Both the position numbers and the translations under genes were made by a program. A stretch of 64,000 bases of DNA from Cristatella mucedo (Eukaryota > Bryozoa > Phylactolaemata > Cristatellidae): NCBI GenBank assembly GCA_009760855.2, contig WPIO01000018.1, positions 1,756,501 through 1,820,500 of the forward strand. Direction: 5' to 3'. This document shows positions 1 through 12,894 of this stretch, piece after piece; the first letter of the stretch is position 1; every line of letters begins with the position of its first letter. A model generated the notes under the pieces. The model saw nothing but the letters and a program-made list of their open reading frames with translations. It searched no databases and was not told the origin of the DNA.

Positions 1-860
1 ACAGGATAGCTGAGATACTATCATTTGCCTAAGTGGGTTCGACTAGGGCATCTAGTTAAGACCCGGCTCCTGGTCCATCTACCTCAGGTTAGAATGGAGC
101 TTTGGGCCGGCGATAAGGTTACAAGATGGACCGAATAATGCGCTTGCCATAGTGTCTTAAAATAGGACACCAGTTGTAGACCCTCTAAAGTTAGCATGGA
201 GCCCGGTGCACTGACAAATGTGTTTGATTAGACATATAGTGAGAGAATGGCAAGCTGGCCATGAACCTAAATAATAAATTACAGGCAAAAACAAATAAGC
301 CGGAGAAGGGAAAGCAAGAATGGGGGCCGAAAAATAGCATCTAAGCCCGAAGTCAGGAGTTAGCTGAGAGAGAATATGATGGTGAAAATTGACAGAGTTC
401 AGGGCTGCAGCTTCAGTATGCTAGACTAGGCTTCAAGAGCACGAGGGGTTCGAACCTATAGCGACAAGCAGCTAAGTGCAACTTAGACTACTCTATCATG
501 TTCTGCAGGCTGCTCTGTTAGCTGCTCCTATCTTGGGTTGCTGCAGCAGTCTGCCTTTGGGGGTTGCTTCATCCCTAGCGACCTAGGCATAGGGTAGTCT
601 ATTACACTCAGGGTTTCTGAATTTGCCCAGTTAACTTCATCGGTCCAGGGGGCCTGCTTAAAGCTCTTGTGCCGGTGCGTAACCACTAAAAACATGCCCA
701 CAACACAATTTCTCTTTCTGCACTCAGTTGTGGCAGCTTGTGTTTTTAACTGCACTGCAGCCCTGCATTGTACAGTCCACCGGTAGACATCGGGAACGAA
801 CGCTTGCACACATTTGTCAACTCTTGCACAGCTACAATTGTATGCATAAGATCCCGGTTG
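1..860. other. Unassigned DNA with one tRNA-like B-box
   Basis: No gene or transposon body was recognised here. A perfect palindromic B-box-like GGTTCGAACC lies at about 449-458. On the minus strand an A-box-like stretch sits about 35 bases upstream of it, so this may be a decayed tRNA-derived SINE head. Small open frames in this stretch have no recognisable content. Homology to the large repeated unit becomes visible only from about 860. Confidence 0.3.
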
Positions 861-1908
861 CACTATCCTCCTAGGGCAGATGCAGTACCTCAGACTAACC
901 AGTTGCTTATTGATTTGCTGGTAAGCTGGTATTTTACGATTTGTATGTCATCGTTGAATGTTGTGGCACCATAATTATACAGCCAGATGTAAGCTTTCAG
1001 CTCTCGGAATTAATTAAATCTAGTTTTGCAAAAACAAATTTCTTATGCCTGCATTTTGCCATTGCCACAATGAGCTCTAAAGCCACAGCACGTTCCAGAA
1101 CCACGGGCTTTGTCTTTTTCACATGAAGCTGATGCAGTATTGCGTACGAAGACTTCACCATTGATGACATCAATTGCAGACATCATGTCAGTCAAACACC
1201 GTCACCCCTACGGCAGTACCCAGCATATTTTCTGGAGGTCACTACAACTCGTTGTACACTTGATAGCTGTTTAACAATGTGCTGGCATAAATTAAGATAG
1301 TCCGGGATAGCAATGCAGTTCCCTAAATTAGTAAAGGAATAGAAATACCGATATGGTGAAGCTGGCACTGGTTGAATGGATTGGAGTAATGTTCTAATAG
1401 AGTAGTTTGTGCTAAGCACAAGGGCAAATGCATGCACATATCGTTCCTCGGGGCCAGGAGGCAGTTCAACTACCTGCCCTGCTGGCTTTCCGTTGTTAGG
1501 TTGCTGTTTGTCTCAGCTGCAAAGTGTAACAGGCAGTATTTTCTAATCTCCTTTACTTACTTGCACGTTGGAATTGTGCATACACCATTTCAGTTTTGAA
1601 AAATGGTTCTGAAGACTGCCGGCACATATCCATGCATAGCCATAGCTATTGAGTTTATTTGTGAATGTTAGTGAATCTTAGTGTGCACTTACGGTTAGTT
1701 TGTCTTGCCGCACACTATTAATCGAGCTCCTTCGTTCATCAGCACAGGTCAAGCTGAAAGTTTGAGGCATCCCATATCGAATGTCAACATCCGGTGCAGA
1801 AAATTTTTTACTGCTAAAATGTAAGCAACGCTGGACTAGGTTTAGGTAAAGACTATGATCTGGTGCCTGTAGGAACAACAAAAAATGCAGGTTTTCTTTG
1901 CAACCACC

Positions 1909-2728
1909 CAAATAATAATGATAATAATAATAGTAGTAGTAGTGATACACTTGATGAAGTGGCCTCAGAGAACCCAATCTCTTTATAGTCACTTTAAATT
2001 TGCAGCGAAGGGAAACGCGATTGAATGGCTATACCTTGCTTGAAAAACAAGTTGAATAATGTGGTTAGGGGTGGCATGCACAGGGTCAGAATGCAAGTGT
2101 GGTTAGTGGTAGCATGAACAGTTGCAGCACGTATTAGCACATGAAGGGCGAATCATTGGGACCCACTAAATGCTTTCCTAAATAGGTGTTTCAAAGTTCT
2201 TTTTAAATATGGCCAAGTTAGGGGATGTTCCGATGCAAGTCGGGAGTGCGTTCCAGGCTGTATGAGTATACGAACTAAATGCACGGTCTCCAAAGGATTA
2301 GCAGTTTTCACATGGTATTGGTAAACTGCTGGATTCTAGAAAGCTGGTGGTACGATGCGTGGCCTAGTGGGTGGGGGGGTAGATCTGAGAGATAGGCTGG
2401 AGCCAAAGAATGAAGTGACCTAAAGTGAGCGACAAAACCTTGAAGTCGATCCGTTGCTTGACTGTTAACCAGTGCAGGTCAGCAAGAAGTGGTGTGATGT
2501 GTCAACTGGGACACTAACGACAGACAAGCCTAGCTGCTGAATTTGGCACCAGCTGTAATATCCTGATTGCACATGCCGGTAGGCCAGCAAGCAGTGAGTT
2601 ACAGAAGTCAAGACGAGATGCCACAAATGCGTGGACCAACTGAATTTTAGCAATGCTATGTAGCTGAAATTTGGCAGACTTGATTGGGGACCCGATGTGG
2701 TCGTCTAAAGAAAGGTCACACAGAGACC
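1909..2728 (-). mobile_element. L2-B: 5'-truncated CR1/L2-group LINE
   Basis: This copy runs from a trinucleotide tail (AAT/TAG repeats, 1909-1945) at its 3' end to an abrupt 5' truncation near 2728. It matches 63045-63870 on the same strand over its whole length. The minus-strand fragment at 2465-2653 corresponds to the reverse-transcriptase C-terminal region typical of CR1/L2 elements, but it is broken by stops and shifts. U2 lacks the insertion: the flanks join at about 27690. Insertion therefore followed the segmental duplication. The element is dead. Confidence 0.75.
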
Positions 2729-3092
2729 ATCTTACGCACAGTCACTAAAAAGAAATCCCTTTGCTGATGCATTTAACCTGCTCATAATCTCTTGTCCATT
2801 GATAGACATATAAATGACGAGAAGGGTTAGTGCCAGACCCGTGTTGTGGCAGGGTTACCGATGAAAGAAAAACTGCAGAGCCTGCAGTGCTGATCGGGCT
2901 TGCAGGAAGCCTTATCAGCACATTTATATGTGTGCCATCCCGAGGGACAGCCTCTACCATTTGATTTGCTGTCGTCACGTCAGTGCCATGAATAATATTG
3001 CTGTCGTGAAAGCAGACACCTACAAAAATGTTTGACACTGCCTGACCATGCTAAATACAGTGATAAACATGTCTACAGTTCTCTGATTGTAG

Positions 3093-3705
3093 CAGCACGA
3101 ATATCGTCGAAGTCCCTGCCAGGCGATGTTGAATGGCAGCACCGACGTCAGGCTCTGGCAAACCGAAAGCCGTCATAGCTGGGCATGCTCTACTCCCGAC
3201 TGCCGAGCCGCCGGATAACCAAATTGACCGGAGTTGCACAGAGGCTGCCTCTGCCCGCTATCCCAGTCACTCTCAACGTCCGTAGTAATACCTCGGGAGG
3301 CCTAAGTGCAAGACAAGGCATGGGTAGGGATTTTTACCGGAATGGCTTAGCTCGGAAGGCCATCAGCAACTTGAGTCACAGCGGTCATTTGTCGTCAAGC
3401 TCTCGTGCGGATGCTGGCTGCTGTGCCCTTAGTGCATCCGACAGATATGAGCATCATTTGAGTGCCTAGCCTGAACTTCTGCTGCTAAAACTCATGGAAT
3501 ACCGTAGTCGCAGACAGTGGCAGCCTTTGGGTGGCACCGTTGCTCTAGTGAGCGAGATGGTCTGGGCAAGTGAAGTCCGATTTTCAGCTGACAGTTCTAC
3601 AACAGGAGTTTTCGGTCTTTTATTTGCAGAAACCTGGCATGGTGTGTTAGTGGCGACAGCTGGTTCCTGTTTGCCTGGAGCAGCTCCCTGTTCAAAGTCC
3701 AGCCA
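3093..3705 (-). pseudogene. Module M, copy in U1: coding-like remnant, unrecognised
   Basis: This is one of five copies of module M; the others are near 28.1-28.8, 30.8-31.6, 34.75-35.1 and 51.2-51.9 kb. On the minus strand a frame is open for about 78 codons (3705 down to a TAG at 3466-3468). It contains motifs PCQVS and SAEN that recur in other copies. On the plus strand the same DNA can be read as an exon bordered by pyrimidine-tract-AG sites at 3091-3092 and 3628-3629. U1 lacks about 110 bases of the alanine-rich part present in the copy near 31.0 kb. No known family is recognised and the coding strand is uncertain. In comparing U1 with U3 across 3630-3700, differences favour the third codon position (about 11 against 4 and 5). 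Confidence 0.3.
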
Positions 3706-3759
3706 TTACGACTATCATTCTATCCACTCGTGCCGGCTCCACTAGGCACCTTGATGCAA

Positions 3760-4860
3760 GTGCCTACACACGAGCTGCATCCATCTGCACAGCTATATAC
3801 AGCATCGATGGGTGTGCTTCCTTAGAGACAAAACCAGGTTGGAAACCATCGTCTCCACTGAATGCTCGATCTGCAGATGGAACCAGAGCTTGCCAAAATA
3901 ATTTAAACGGTGCATCAGCTGCTGACTAAACATCGGCAATCATTGGATATGCAGGATCTTGGAGTGCATGATTTTCTAAATAAATTGACTATCTCTTATT
4001 GAAGCTTTCATTTTTCAAGAAAGCACAGGCATTAACATAATCATCAGGCACTGATATAGGTAGGCTAGAAGTTCGGCTTGCGAATAATCGTTAGGTGCAA
4101 ATGGTATGCATCTGTGTGTTGTCACTTTCTTCAGTCATGTCCCTATTTCTTATCCGATGCTCTCCACTATACCGATGTTTTATCACATCCCCTCACTCAA
4201 TTTCACCTGCTTTAATCCGCTTGCGTCTCTGAACAATCTTAGGTGCTGATAAGGGATCTGAGACACATAAAGAGTCTCCATTCTTCATCTATCATTCAAG
4301 CACTGCTAGCCAGGAAGCACTTACAGGTTAAAAGATTCGAAGTGCCAATTAGGATAGGATCAGTAGCATTTACAATTAGTTCAATTGTTATTACCTGATT
4401 GTGTTGCCTCCATCCGATTTGCTTGGTTCGTGTCCTATATATTTGTCATTTCTTACCATGCTCATTGCTGGCTCGTGCTAGTTTGTTTCAACCACCCAAA
4501 ACGCCGACTCACTCTCTCAAGCGCACGACTGCTGCCTTACATTTGCATTGATTACATCTCATGGACATGCTCAGCCTCTGACCTTACATTGTAGTGATAT
4601 ATTTCATGATTACTGTGTAAGTTGATCACAGCCACTACTGCTTCACTTGATTTAGTTCGTCTGCAATAGCAGTAGTCAGCTAAAACTCACTACGGCTGTA
4701 TAGCCCCATAGGCTATGCATATCCATTGCCCTGCGAGGATTTGTTTTTTGTCACGAAGTTTGACAAAAATGAGTGGCGAATAAACTCTTTACCTCAAGAC
4801 GTTATATGCTTGGGCCAGCTTGGGAGCTGTTGTCGTACCTGCATGGCTTTTTCAAGCTTT
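3760..4860. other. Non-coding end of U1 and border sequence
   Basis: From 3760 to about 4640 the sequence follows U3 (51880-52750) and, more shortly, U2 (28820-29250). No open frame here is convincingly shared. The match to U3 fades near 4640-4700. From there to 4860 nothing is recognised. Confidence 0.4.
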
Positions 4861-5300
4861 TTACAGTGATACTATTACTTTTTACGACACCCTCGGAGAG
4901 CTTAATCTCTTGCCTGGAACAGCATCGACTTTAGTGTGCCTCCACATGCATTTTCACAAAGCCACAAATACTAAGAAGGTGTTACTAGGGAAAGTTTTTC
5001 TATAGCTCTCTCGAAGCGTAAGCGCTTTTCGTTAATCGTGAAGTAACTAAAAGACTCGATCTTGCAATAAAAAAAAGTGAGAGGCATAGCTGAGTCAGAA
5101 TGGCAGTTGAGTTAGTGAGTATAATGAAATTAGCCGCTGAAAAACGGCTGAAAATAACTTGCCACAGTAGGCAGCAAGAGAGTATGAATCGTCGCTTAAG
5201 AATTGTGAATAATAGTTCCACAGAGTAGGACCTGCCGAGCGAAAGTTCGGTCACCAATGATCTTAAAGCGTAGACATGGGTAGCCAGTGTGTGATCCATG
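4860..5300 (-). mobile_element. LINE tails: L2-B/SINE-type end then L2-A 3' fragment
   Basis: At 4885-4915 the minus strand resembles the conserved tail shared by L2-B and the SINEs. From about 4925 to 5300 the sequence matches 61670-62100 and, in reverse, the 3' ends of the L2-A copies at 17.9-18.7 and 41.4-42.5 kb. Only the last part of the reverse-transcriptase region and the 3' untranslated end are present. It has no coding capacity. Confidence 0.55.
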
Positions 5301-6080
5301 CCGAATTCAAAAGTTCAAGGGCATTGAAACTAGAGCAGCAGTTTCTCTTGGTATCTGCTGACCTGGAAGCAGAATAAATGGCATATGATACCATGCTCAG
5401 TGTAAATATTCTTTCATAGCCAGCCAGCTTCCATTTATCCAGCCTATCCTTTTAGATTAAGCTCGTCCACAGAAATTTCTGAAACAATATTGAAATTATT
5501 ATGACTTGGTTTATCTCGTGCTGAAGGAATCTGAACCCAGTAGGAATTCTGTTGAGGGGCACTGATCGACGTTTGAATCGTAAAAATGAAATTACAATTT
5601 AACTTATATTTAAAGAATTCAAAATAAGTAAATAATAAAATTAAATTTGACTAAAACTTAATAACTGCGAAGTACAATTGATTGCTTACAATATTTATCT
5701 TTGAATTTACTGCCAATTCTAACAGTAATCTCTAATAATCGTTGTTTTACCGAAGCGTGTTTATAGTATTTTTGTTAGGGATTCTTTGCCCGAATGCTAT
5801 ATAAATATGGAGAGGGTATCATCCCCATTCCTGATAAATAAAATTTTAATAGTTACGTGAATGATTATTATGATTCTTGATATTATTCAGTTCTTTTAAT
5901 TGCTAGATTATAATATTGGGAGCTTATAAAGAGTAAAATACAGCATTTAACAAAGTACTGAAAGCCTATATGAGTCATCATTCAAGTATAACCACTCACG
6001 CTACAATCAAAGAACCATGGAGGACGTTTAAGCAGAGTGGTGTTCTAGTGACGAAAGTATCTGATTGCGAATTACAAAGT
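5300..6080. other. AT-rich stretch, nothing recognised
   Basis: This is AT-rich, especially at 5580-5900, with short A and T runs. No open frame, repeat arm or conserved motif was seen. Confidence 0.4.
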
Positions 6081-6149
6081 ACCTCTCCTCCCTCCTTATT
6101 CCTCTCCCTCTTTCATTCACCTTTATCTCCCGCCATCTCTACCTCTCTC

Positions 6150-6205
<56 letters not shown>

Positions 6206-6262
6206 GCTTTCTCCATTTACCTTCACAGCTCTGTCTCTCACGTACTCACTCTCTCACACACA

Positions 6263-6315
<53 letters not shown>

Positions 6316-6485
6316 TACTTCCCTTCGTCTCTTCATCACTCAATCTCATCCTTTCACATCACGTTCGCACTTTCTCTCCTTCTCTTCTACCCCCAGTCTC
6401 TTTTGCTCATCTTCCCATATCCCAGTCTCTAGGCTTCTACCTCTCGTCCTCCTCGTCGTCTGCCTTTCATCTTCTCTCCGTCACA
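6080..6485. repeat. Polypyrimidine tract with two long (CT)n arrays
   Basis: The top strand is almost pure C and T. Perfect CT runs lie at about 6153-6202 and 6265-6311. Overlapping open frames of 154 and 172 codons here are Ser/Leu repeats caused by the CT dinucleotide and are not genes. Similar arrays recur at 19371, 23577, 43075, 43638 and 46172. Confidence 0.9.
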
Positions 6486-6489
6486 TAGA

Positions 6490-8150
6490 ATGTATATTTA
6501 GAAAAACATTTTGTAAAGTTGCAAGCTGAAAGTTTTCACGAACTATTTGCACCACTGGTAAACCGTTTATTGAAACTTGTGTAGGAGGTCGAGAGTGGCC
6601 ATTAGCGATTTCGGTTTCGTGATGTGTATCTTCGCTTTTTCTCTACAGCGTTTAGGCTGACTCTTTGCTAAAGTAGACTGTGTCACATGCGATAATTTTC
6701 CCTCAATCGCCAAGATGTGTAATACTAGCAGTGACTCTTCTTACGCATACCAAATGTACCTTAGCTTTCCTTGCTATTTCAATGTCAGCCGTTAACGAAA
6801 GGTCGTTTGGGTGGAGATGGCTGGCATCGAGTAATAGCACAGCAGCAAGAAGGCATGATTGTAATTTCCATGGTCAAGTAGACCGGCAGATGATGCAAGC
6901 GTGCTGCAAGAGATTTCTACTACCTGCGAGTTACGATGAGCCGATAAGTGACTGGATAATTTAAATGGTAGATTTCCTGTCGAGTCTTACTGGCGGTCTA
7001 CCCTCTTTCACCCGCTACATTTGCCTCCAGAACAGTGCAGCCCAGCCATATCAAAATCACCAGCTTATGTTGAAGAGGCTATATTGGACTGAATGCTTTT
7101 TTGGGGTAATAATAGTCATTCTAGCCTCTCAAGAATCGCTAAAAAGTTCGTAAGACACCAGTGAACACCTAACAATTAAATTCAAAATTCATCTCTACAC
7201 AAGAAGTCAATGCCATTGAATTATGTAGAAACATATTTCCTAAGCTGTTACAGGCAAAGTCAAACTTGGAATGCTTGCGGACTTTCAAAAAAATTAAAGA
7301 GTATCGTTAAGAGCAATGATTTTCCATGGAGCTCACCAGCACAATTATAGCTGCTCGGTACCGACGCGTGACAAAGTTTCGTGGCTCTGCGGAACACTCG
7401 GGGCAGATAGCTATGTAGTGCTGGTGCAGTCTTTGCTTTAGAATCTCGACACAATGGGCCTCGTCATGTGGGTGAATATTGAAATCCCTAATTCTCGGCT
7501 TGCTAAGTTCAAGGAAAATGCGGCCGCTTGCTCGAATGAGCAGAGAAAGCGCTTCAAGCACCACTTAAAATTGGTCCTTTAACGTCGTTATCGAGAACGG
7601 TCATACGAAAAGGTATGGTTGACTACGACTTGTCGTGCAGATTTAAAAAAAAAGATTAGCCCCGGTGAACTACATAACCTCGACAAAACAATGCTCTGAA
7701 AATGTCTTCTTATTGTCACACACACAAATCATATTCACCTAATAATTCTGATTCATTTTCGTCAGACTAATTGCAAATAAAGGTACGCTATTCTGACCTT
7801 TTCTGATTGGATAAGGCCAAATTTTTAACTTAGTTATTTACTCACAGTAATTCCACTTTCGGCCTTTCTGTACTGCAAAATTACACCGTCGCTTGGGACT
7901 GCTGCTCTAAGCCCTAAACTCAAAGCTGCTGCTATATGCACACGTGGGGAGGAGTTCGGCGTTATCGCGAACCTCTTTCGACACCTGCGTGAGACGGAGA
8001 GAAGCAGAGTTGGCGTTGGGCTCAGACCTTACAGCACATATAGTGGTCTTTTTCTGCGACAAGTGTGCAGTCAGCCGTGACTTTTTGCAATGGTAGCATC
8101 CCGGCTACACTTAAGCAACTCAATGCAGCTGGGTCTTTATGCCTTAGAAA
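6490..8150. other. Unassigned DNA; one unrecognised minus-strand frame
   Basis: No repeat match was found within the window. A minus-strand frame of 85 codons at 7307-7564 has a mixed, protein-like composition and two CxxC-like cysteines, but no second copy exists here to test it and no family is recognised. It is probably chance. Confidence 0.2.
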
Positions 8151-8555
8151 TATGATATAACTATACCTAATATGAACCTCTAACCCTTCGGAGACTGTGC
8201 CTTTAGTTTGTATTATCCCAAAGCCTGACGCTCACTTTTGACTTTCGTCCCGACATCCCCTGACTTGACCTCAAGGAAAAAAAAATTAAAAATAAACCGA
8301 TTTATCACAGTATTTAGTAGTGGGCGTCTGTGATGAGACCTTTGTGTGCTTAAGGTGTTGACACTGTTAGTGCTGCCACTAACCATACTTGCGTGCTGAA
8401 CCTATGCATTTCACCCCTAACACGTTATTCCTGTTGTTTATTGATCAGGCTACAAGTACCCGTTCCACTGTGCTTTCTTTGCAGCAAATGTAAAATGCCT
8501 TGAGATAGAGATTGAGTTCTCTGAGGGCATTATATCAAATTTATGATTATTATTA
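8150..8555 (+). mobile_element. L2-B LINE 3' fragment
   Basis: This carries the distal reverse-transcriptase end and 3' region of L2-B, ending in the conserved tail (8500-8540) and a (TTA)n run at 8540-8555. It matches 32365-32735 and 61260-61612. It is 5' truncated, and stops break the remaining frame. Confidence 0.65.
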
Positions 8556-9180
8556 TTATCCGGTCACAAACGCAGAGCTGATCACCAAGGATAGCAATTC
8601 TGTTAACCTTAGAAGCATAAGAAACTCAGAAATAACACTAATTAGCTGGGAGCGAAAGTGATCTAAATTATCACCAAGCCAATCATAAACCTGTAAGCAA
8701 TCTGATCGATGCAAACTCTCCGGTTGAACCGTTAGCTGCATTGCGATCTCTTTGAACTTCTTCAAAAATATCGCAGAATTAGAAAAAGCGACGAAAATTC
8801 CCTACTTAAAGGGAATTGAACTCACAAACATTTACTCCGCACCAATTCTACTAGGCCCATTATTACACCCAGTTTAATGTGCCACCCAGCATATAGCAGC
8901 AGTGTCACGATCCAGGGTCCTTACAGATTGCTCACCAGTTTAAGAAATAATTTAAACCTTTAATCTTAGTATTAGGTAAATATACAGTCGGATTAGTTAC
9001 TTATGCAAACTTACAAGCTGAGTTTGCAAATTCCCGTGATGGATACAAAGAAATCAGAGCCGCATGAAGGCATACTAATAATGATATTTAATAATATAAT
9101 TAACTATATTATGTAGGCTCTTTTAATTAACAATTTTTAAAAGACTTTATGCTGTGGCCGAGGGTGCATTTATTTAAAAA
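8556..9180. other. Unassigned AT-rich DNA
   Basis: No element or gene was recognised between two LINE fragments. Confidence 0.35.
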
Positions 9181-9290
9181 AACGGTTATGCCTGGAACTT
9201 ACTACCGACGCAAGTCACAACGTCCCCTGACTTGATGACATTTAAGAAGAAGCTTAAAACGCACCTGTTTATTGCAGCTTTCAATTAAGC
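9180..9290 (+). mobile_element. CR1/L2-group LINE fragment (end of RT protein)
   Basis: The plus strand reads as a tryptophan-asparagine motif followed by a lysine-rich stretch and a TAA at about 9286-9288. This is the usual C-terminus of L2-type reverse transcriptases. It resembles the L2-B end at 61290-61370 but lacks the L2-B tail, so it may be a sister family or a truncated copy. Confidence 0.5.
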
Positions 9291-9960
9291 CTAAAGGCTA
9301 TTTAAGCCTATTACAGGCTAGAGGCTTAATATCGAGACTTCGCTTGAAGCTAGCCCGGCTGAACGATGTAAGCACGATTTCCGCCGTGACGGTCTGCAAA
9401 CTAAGCCGAGCCGGCTCGGTTCGGAAATGGAAAGCTAGACTAGCCTCGCCTCGAACTGCTCAGCTAGCAAGTAAGTAAAAAAAAAGTCAAAAATGGCGCG
9501 GTTCCTGAGTAGGTAGTGTTCTTTGCGTTTCCAGACGAATCATCGCAGGCAAATGAGCGGCATATTATAAGTTCAAGATGATTATGATGCCAAGAGATCC
9601 GCATGGGCCGCCAATTGGGTGCTTGGGAGTGCACTTCAAGCATAAATGCATTTCCATTGTGAACACTCACCGATAATCTAAAACGTGCCGACTAACGTGC
9701 TAAGGCATTTTAATTGTGATAATTATGATTATCATGAATGATTTCCATTTCTTCCTAAGAAGCTCAATCTCTATTAAGAAAGTTCGCAAATCACTACAGG
9801 AGAAGCGGCATAAAGGGCTGCTGACAGGCACGCACTATCAAGCTTAGATAAGCCTGCGAAAGTATTCAAGAAGACGGTCACGGCCGCTGTTTAGTTGAAC
9901 CCCTGGTTTTATACTGTAATGTGATTGATTTATCTCGTGGCTTTCTGTACGCCATCAGTA
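9291..9960. other. Unassigned DNA with a possible SINE/LINE tail
   Basis: A weak minus-strand match to the shared SINE/L2-B tail lies at about 9755-9785. The rest holds nothing recognised. Short AT-rich imperfect palindromes occur at 9710-9740. Confidence 0.25.
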
Positions 9961-11370
9961 GCCCAGAGACTTCATCATACGTATCTAAAAGAAAGTGGGA
10001 AGCCTAGCAGAGTCAGTCGAGCAGCTGAGGTGGTGAGTAACGTGGAGGTAGCAGCTCAGGATGGCTGGAATGAACGTTCCGTAGTCGGCAGCAGGAGAGT
10101 AGTTGTCCTTACGTAAGAATCGTGGAGGTGAGTTTCACAGAGCATCAGAGCAACACCTTTCGACACCAACGGTCCTTAAGTAGAGAAATGGAATCGCTAA
10201 TTTGTTGTCCATGCAGAACCTGACGGCGCGAGGAAGCTCAAACTGGTGCGGCGGTTCAGCAAGGTATGGAGAAGCCAAGCCGTGGTGGGCCTTATGGGTA
10301 AGCGTAATAACTTTTCTCTGTAACCCTTGAATAGCCATGCTAGGTATTTAAACAGCAGGGACATATCGTAAAACCTCTGGGATTTTCAAACTAGCCTTGC
10401 AGCCGTACTCGTAGCTTGCTACGGTGGCTCAATGACTTTTCCCCTAACCCAGCCGAATGGTAATTACAATACTCTAGCCGGGACAGTACTAAGGAGATAC
10501 TCTAGCCGGGACAGTACTAAGGAGCTAGTTAAATATGCGAAAGCTGCCATGGAAGACAGTTGTTAATCTTAGATACGGATTGGACGTGATTTTTGTTTTT
10601 GCAAGTAGTCTTCTGAAAGAAGCTTTTAAAATTTGGGCAGTTTTCAAAAACACCTAAACTCTTAGCTCATAGTGATGGTCGCACAACACCACAACCTGTT
10701 GGTAGACCGAAGCCTTCTGGTCCACCCTCACGCTTAATGTGTCCTATGAGCAGCAGTTCAGTTATATCGTCATTTAGTCTCAAGAAATCTTTTGACATCT
10801 AGGATCGAATTTCGGCAAGGCAAGTAGTCAGTTAATCAGTTGCTGCAGCAGACTCCGCCCGTTTCAGTGACAATTACAGCTGAGTATTGACAGCATAAAA
10901 GTGATTATCTCTTCCATGGGACTTAATCACTTTTTCTGGAGGTTGAGTAGGAATGGAGAACAGCAACGGACCGAGGACGGTCTCTTGAGGTACTCCACGG
11001 GTGACTGGTCTGGTTGATGAGACCTGACTCTATTCGACACGGATTGAACATGATCAGACAAGTACATTTTCAACCGCGCCAGAACCTCTTTTACCAGACT
11101 AATCGCTGTTCTCAATCGTTCAAGTACGAAATCGTCATCTACAGTGTCAAAGGCAGCTTGTGGATCTAGCTGAGCTGGGGCAGTGGCATTCCCGGCATCG
11201 TTGCCGCATGGGCTGCCACTGGCTACATGGAGAGGAACAGTTTCTGTGGACTGTAACCTCTTGAACCCCGATTGAAATTGTTCTGATATTGCAATCCTTT
11301 TTAATGTGCGCAACCAGCTGCTTTAAGAACATTTTTTTAAGAATCTTTGACACACTCTGAGTCATGCATC
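9960..11370 (-). mobile_element. L2-A: longest CR1/L2-group LINE copy, degenerate
   Basis: This is the only L2-A copy reaching the reverse-transcriptase palm region. On the minus strand an AFDTVDDDF motif (about 11135-11165) corresponds to the catalytic AFD-type block. A GVPQETVLGPLLF-like motif (about 10950-11000), one frame away, is the usual block following it. A LND.ITELLLIG stretch (about 10745-10790) and the C-terminal HQFELPRAVRF region (10180-10260) follow in the correct order. Several frameshifts and stops show it is dead. A tandem 28-bp duplication (10469-10524) lies inside. The endonuclease and 5' end are missing. Confidence 0.75.
10469..10524. repeat. Perfect 28-bp tandem duplication inside L2-A
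   Basis: Bases 10469-10496 are repeated exactly at 10497-10524. Other L2-A copies show no such duplication at this place, so it is probably a recent slippage event. Confidence 0.9.
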
Positions 11371-12573
11371 TGTAGTAAGTAAATAAAGGTTGAGTTAACG
11401 GCCTCTTTTCAACATCTTCAGGAGAGCCTTCACTGCTATTACCACCACTTCTAGTGGTCTTAAAGAACCGTTAGCTGCAGGACTCGACCCAAGACCCGAC
11501 TCGAATACCTTAGCTTGCCGCCATGACCCACGCGTGAGAGCACTCAATGCACACAATAAAGAGACGTCGCTGCGCTACTGTAAGAAAACACAGACGTATA
11601 ATGTACAAGGTACAGTTTTTTCATCTCTAATACATGACTACATAGAAGCATATACATGAGCGTATTCATGGAATTCGCAAATTTTCATGCATTTCAGTAT
11701 ACGTTGGATCATACATCGGCTGCCTTCGGCACTACATTATGTTTTTGGAAGCAGTGTTTCTGAAAGAAAGACACTTTAAGCGGCTTGTTTCCTTGGGAAC
11801 GATTGCTGGAAAAACTCGTCTGTATGTTTGGGAAGTGCCGAGTCACCTTCCGCTCACCGTGCGTCCCAGCTCATTCTTTCCGCTCATACTGAACAGCCAA
11901 GCACTCGGCAGATAACCGACAGTGCTTCGTTGCCACGAGCGAGTCATATTCGTCCCAGGATGGTGATTCTAGAAAGTAACTAATCAAAGCAGTTTCGCAC
12001 CACTGTACAGAGATCGTTCAAAATGAAATGCAAGGCAGCCCCGAGCGTGACTGGTGAAGCTGCCACACTGCCTCAATCGATGGGCAGCATGACAATGGAG
12101 CCGAGCCGACATGTCGGCAAGGCCTTTCGCACGCTGCAAGTTTGCTTCGCAAAGAACTTGTAGCTCGGCATTCGTTTTGCTCCCACAGCCACAGCGCCGG
12201 CACCAAGCACGGTCACTGCCACCACCGCCAACTGCTGAGGACGCCGAGGCTTCGTCCATCCATCCATCGTTAGGCAGTTATTCTTTGCTTTCGTCGTATC
12301 CTTCGCCGTATCCCTCGAAAAGTCGGCGCTGCTGGTCCTGCACCCAGGCGGCAGTGTACGAGTAGCTGAGCCATGGCAGTGAAGCCGTGTGGTCAGCCAA
12401 CGACTCGTCGCTCAAATAAACGGCTGCAAGATACCGACAGGGTCATGCACTTGCCGGCGAGGCTAGAGGGTGCCATACCCGTCCACCGTGCATATAACAG
12501 GGTGTCGGTTTGTGGCCGCCGAGGCGGGCCAGCCGAGGGCAACTCGAGCTGCTCTCGCTCAACATCTCAAGGA
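11371..12573. other. Unassigned, partly GC-rich DNA
   Basis: From 11960 to 12560 the sequence is CpG-richer than average and holds many short overlapping open frames on both strands. None is shared with another unit and none is recognised. A GC-rich promoter or old exon cannot be excluded. Confidence 0.25.
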
Positions 12574-12872
<299 letters not shown>

Positions 12873-12894
12873 GCATATTAAATTGTATAGGCAA

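Larger units (their letters stand above)
860..4640. repeat. Unit U1: 3' part of the large segmental repeat
   Basis: This stretch aligns by eye with 27130-29250 (U2) and 49750-52750 (U3). Good anchors are 905/27175/49790, 1320/27580/50230, 2800/27780/50930, 3185/28150/51300 and 4200/52290. U1 keeps about 400 bases (1440-1850) that U3 also has (50400-50790) but U2 lacks, so U2 carries a deletion near 27640. U1 is interrupted by an L2-B LINE at 1909-2728. Copies are clearly diverged, with many substitutions and small gaps, so the duplication is old. No intact gene is seen in it. Confidence 0.75.

Noticed and set aside
5970-6529. Overlapping open frames of 172 and 154 codons
   Set aside because: They are Ser/Leu repeats created by the CT microsatellite and have no independent support.
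7307-7564. 85-codon minus-strand frame with paired cysteines
   Set aside because: It is a single occurrence with no recognised domain and no splice or copy support.
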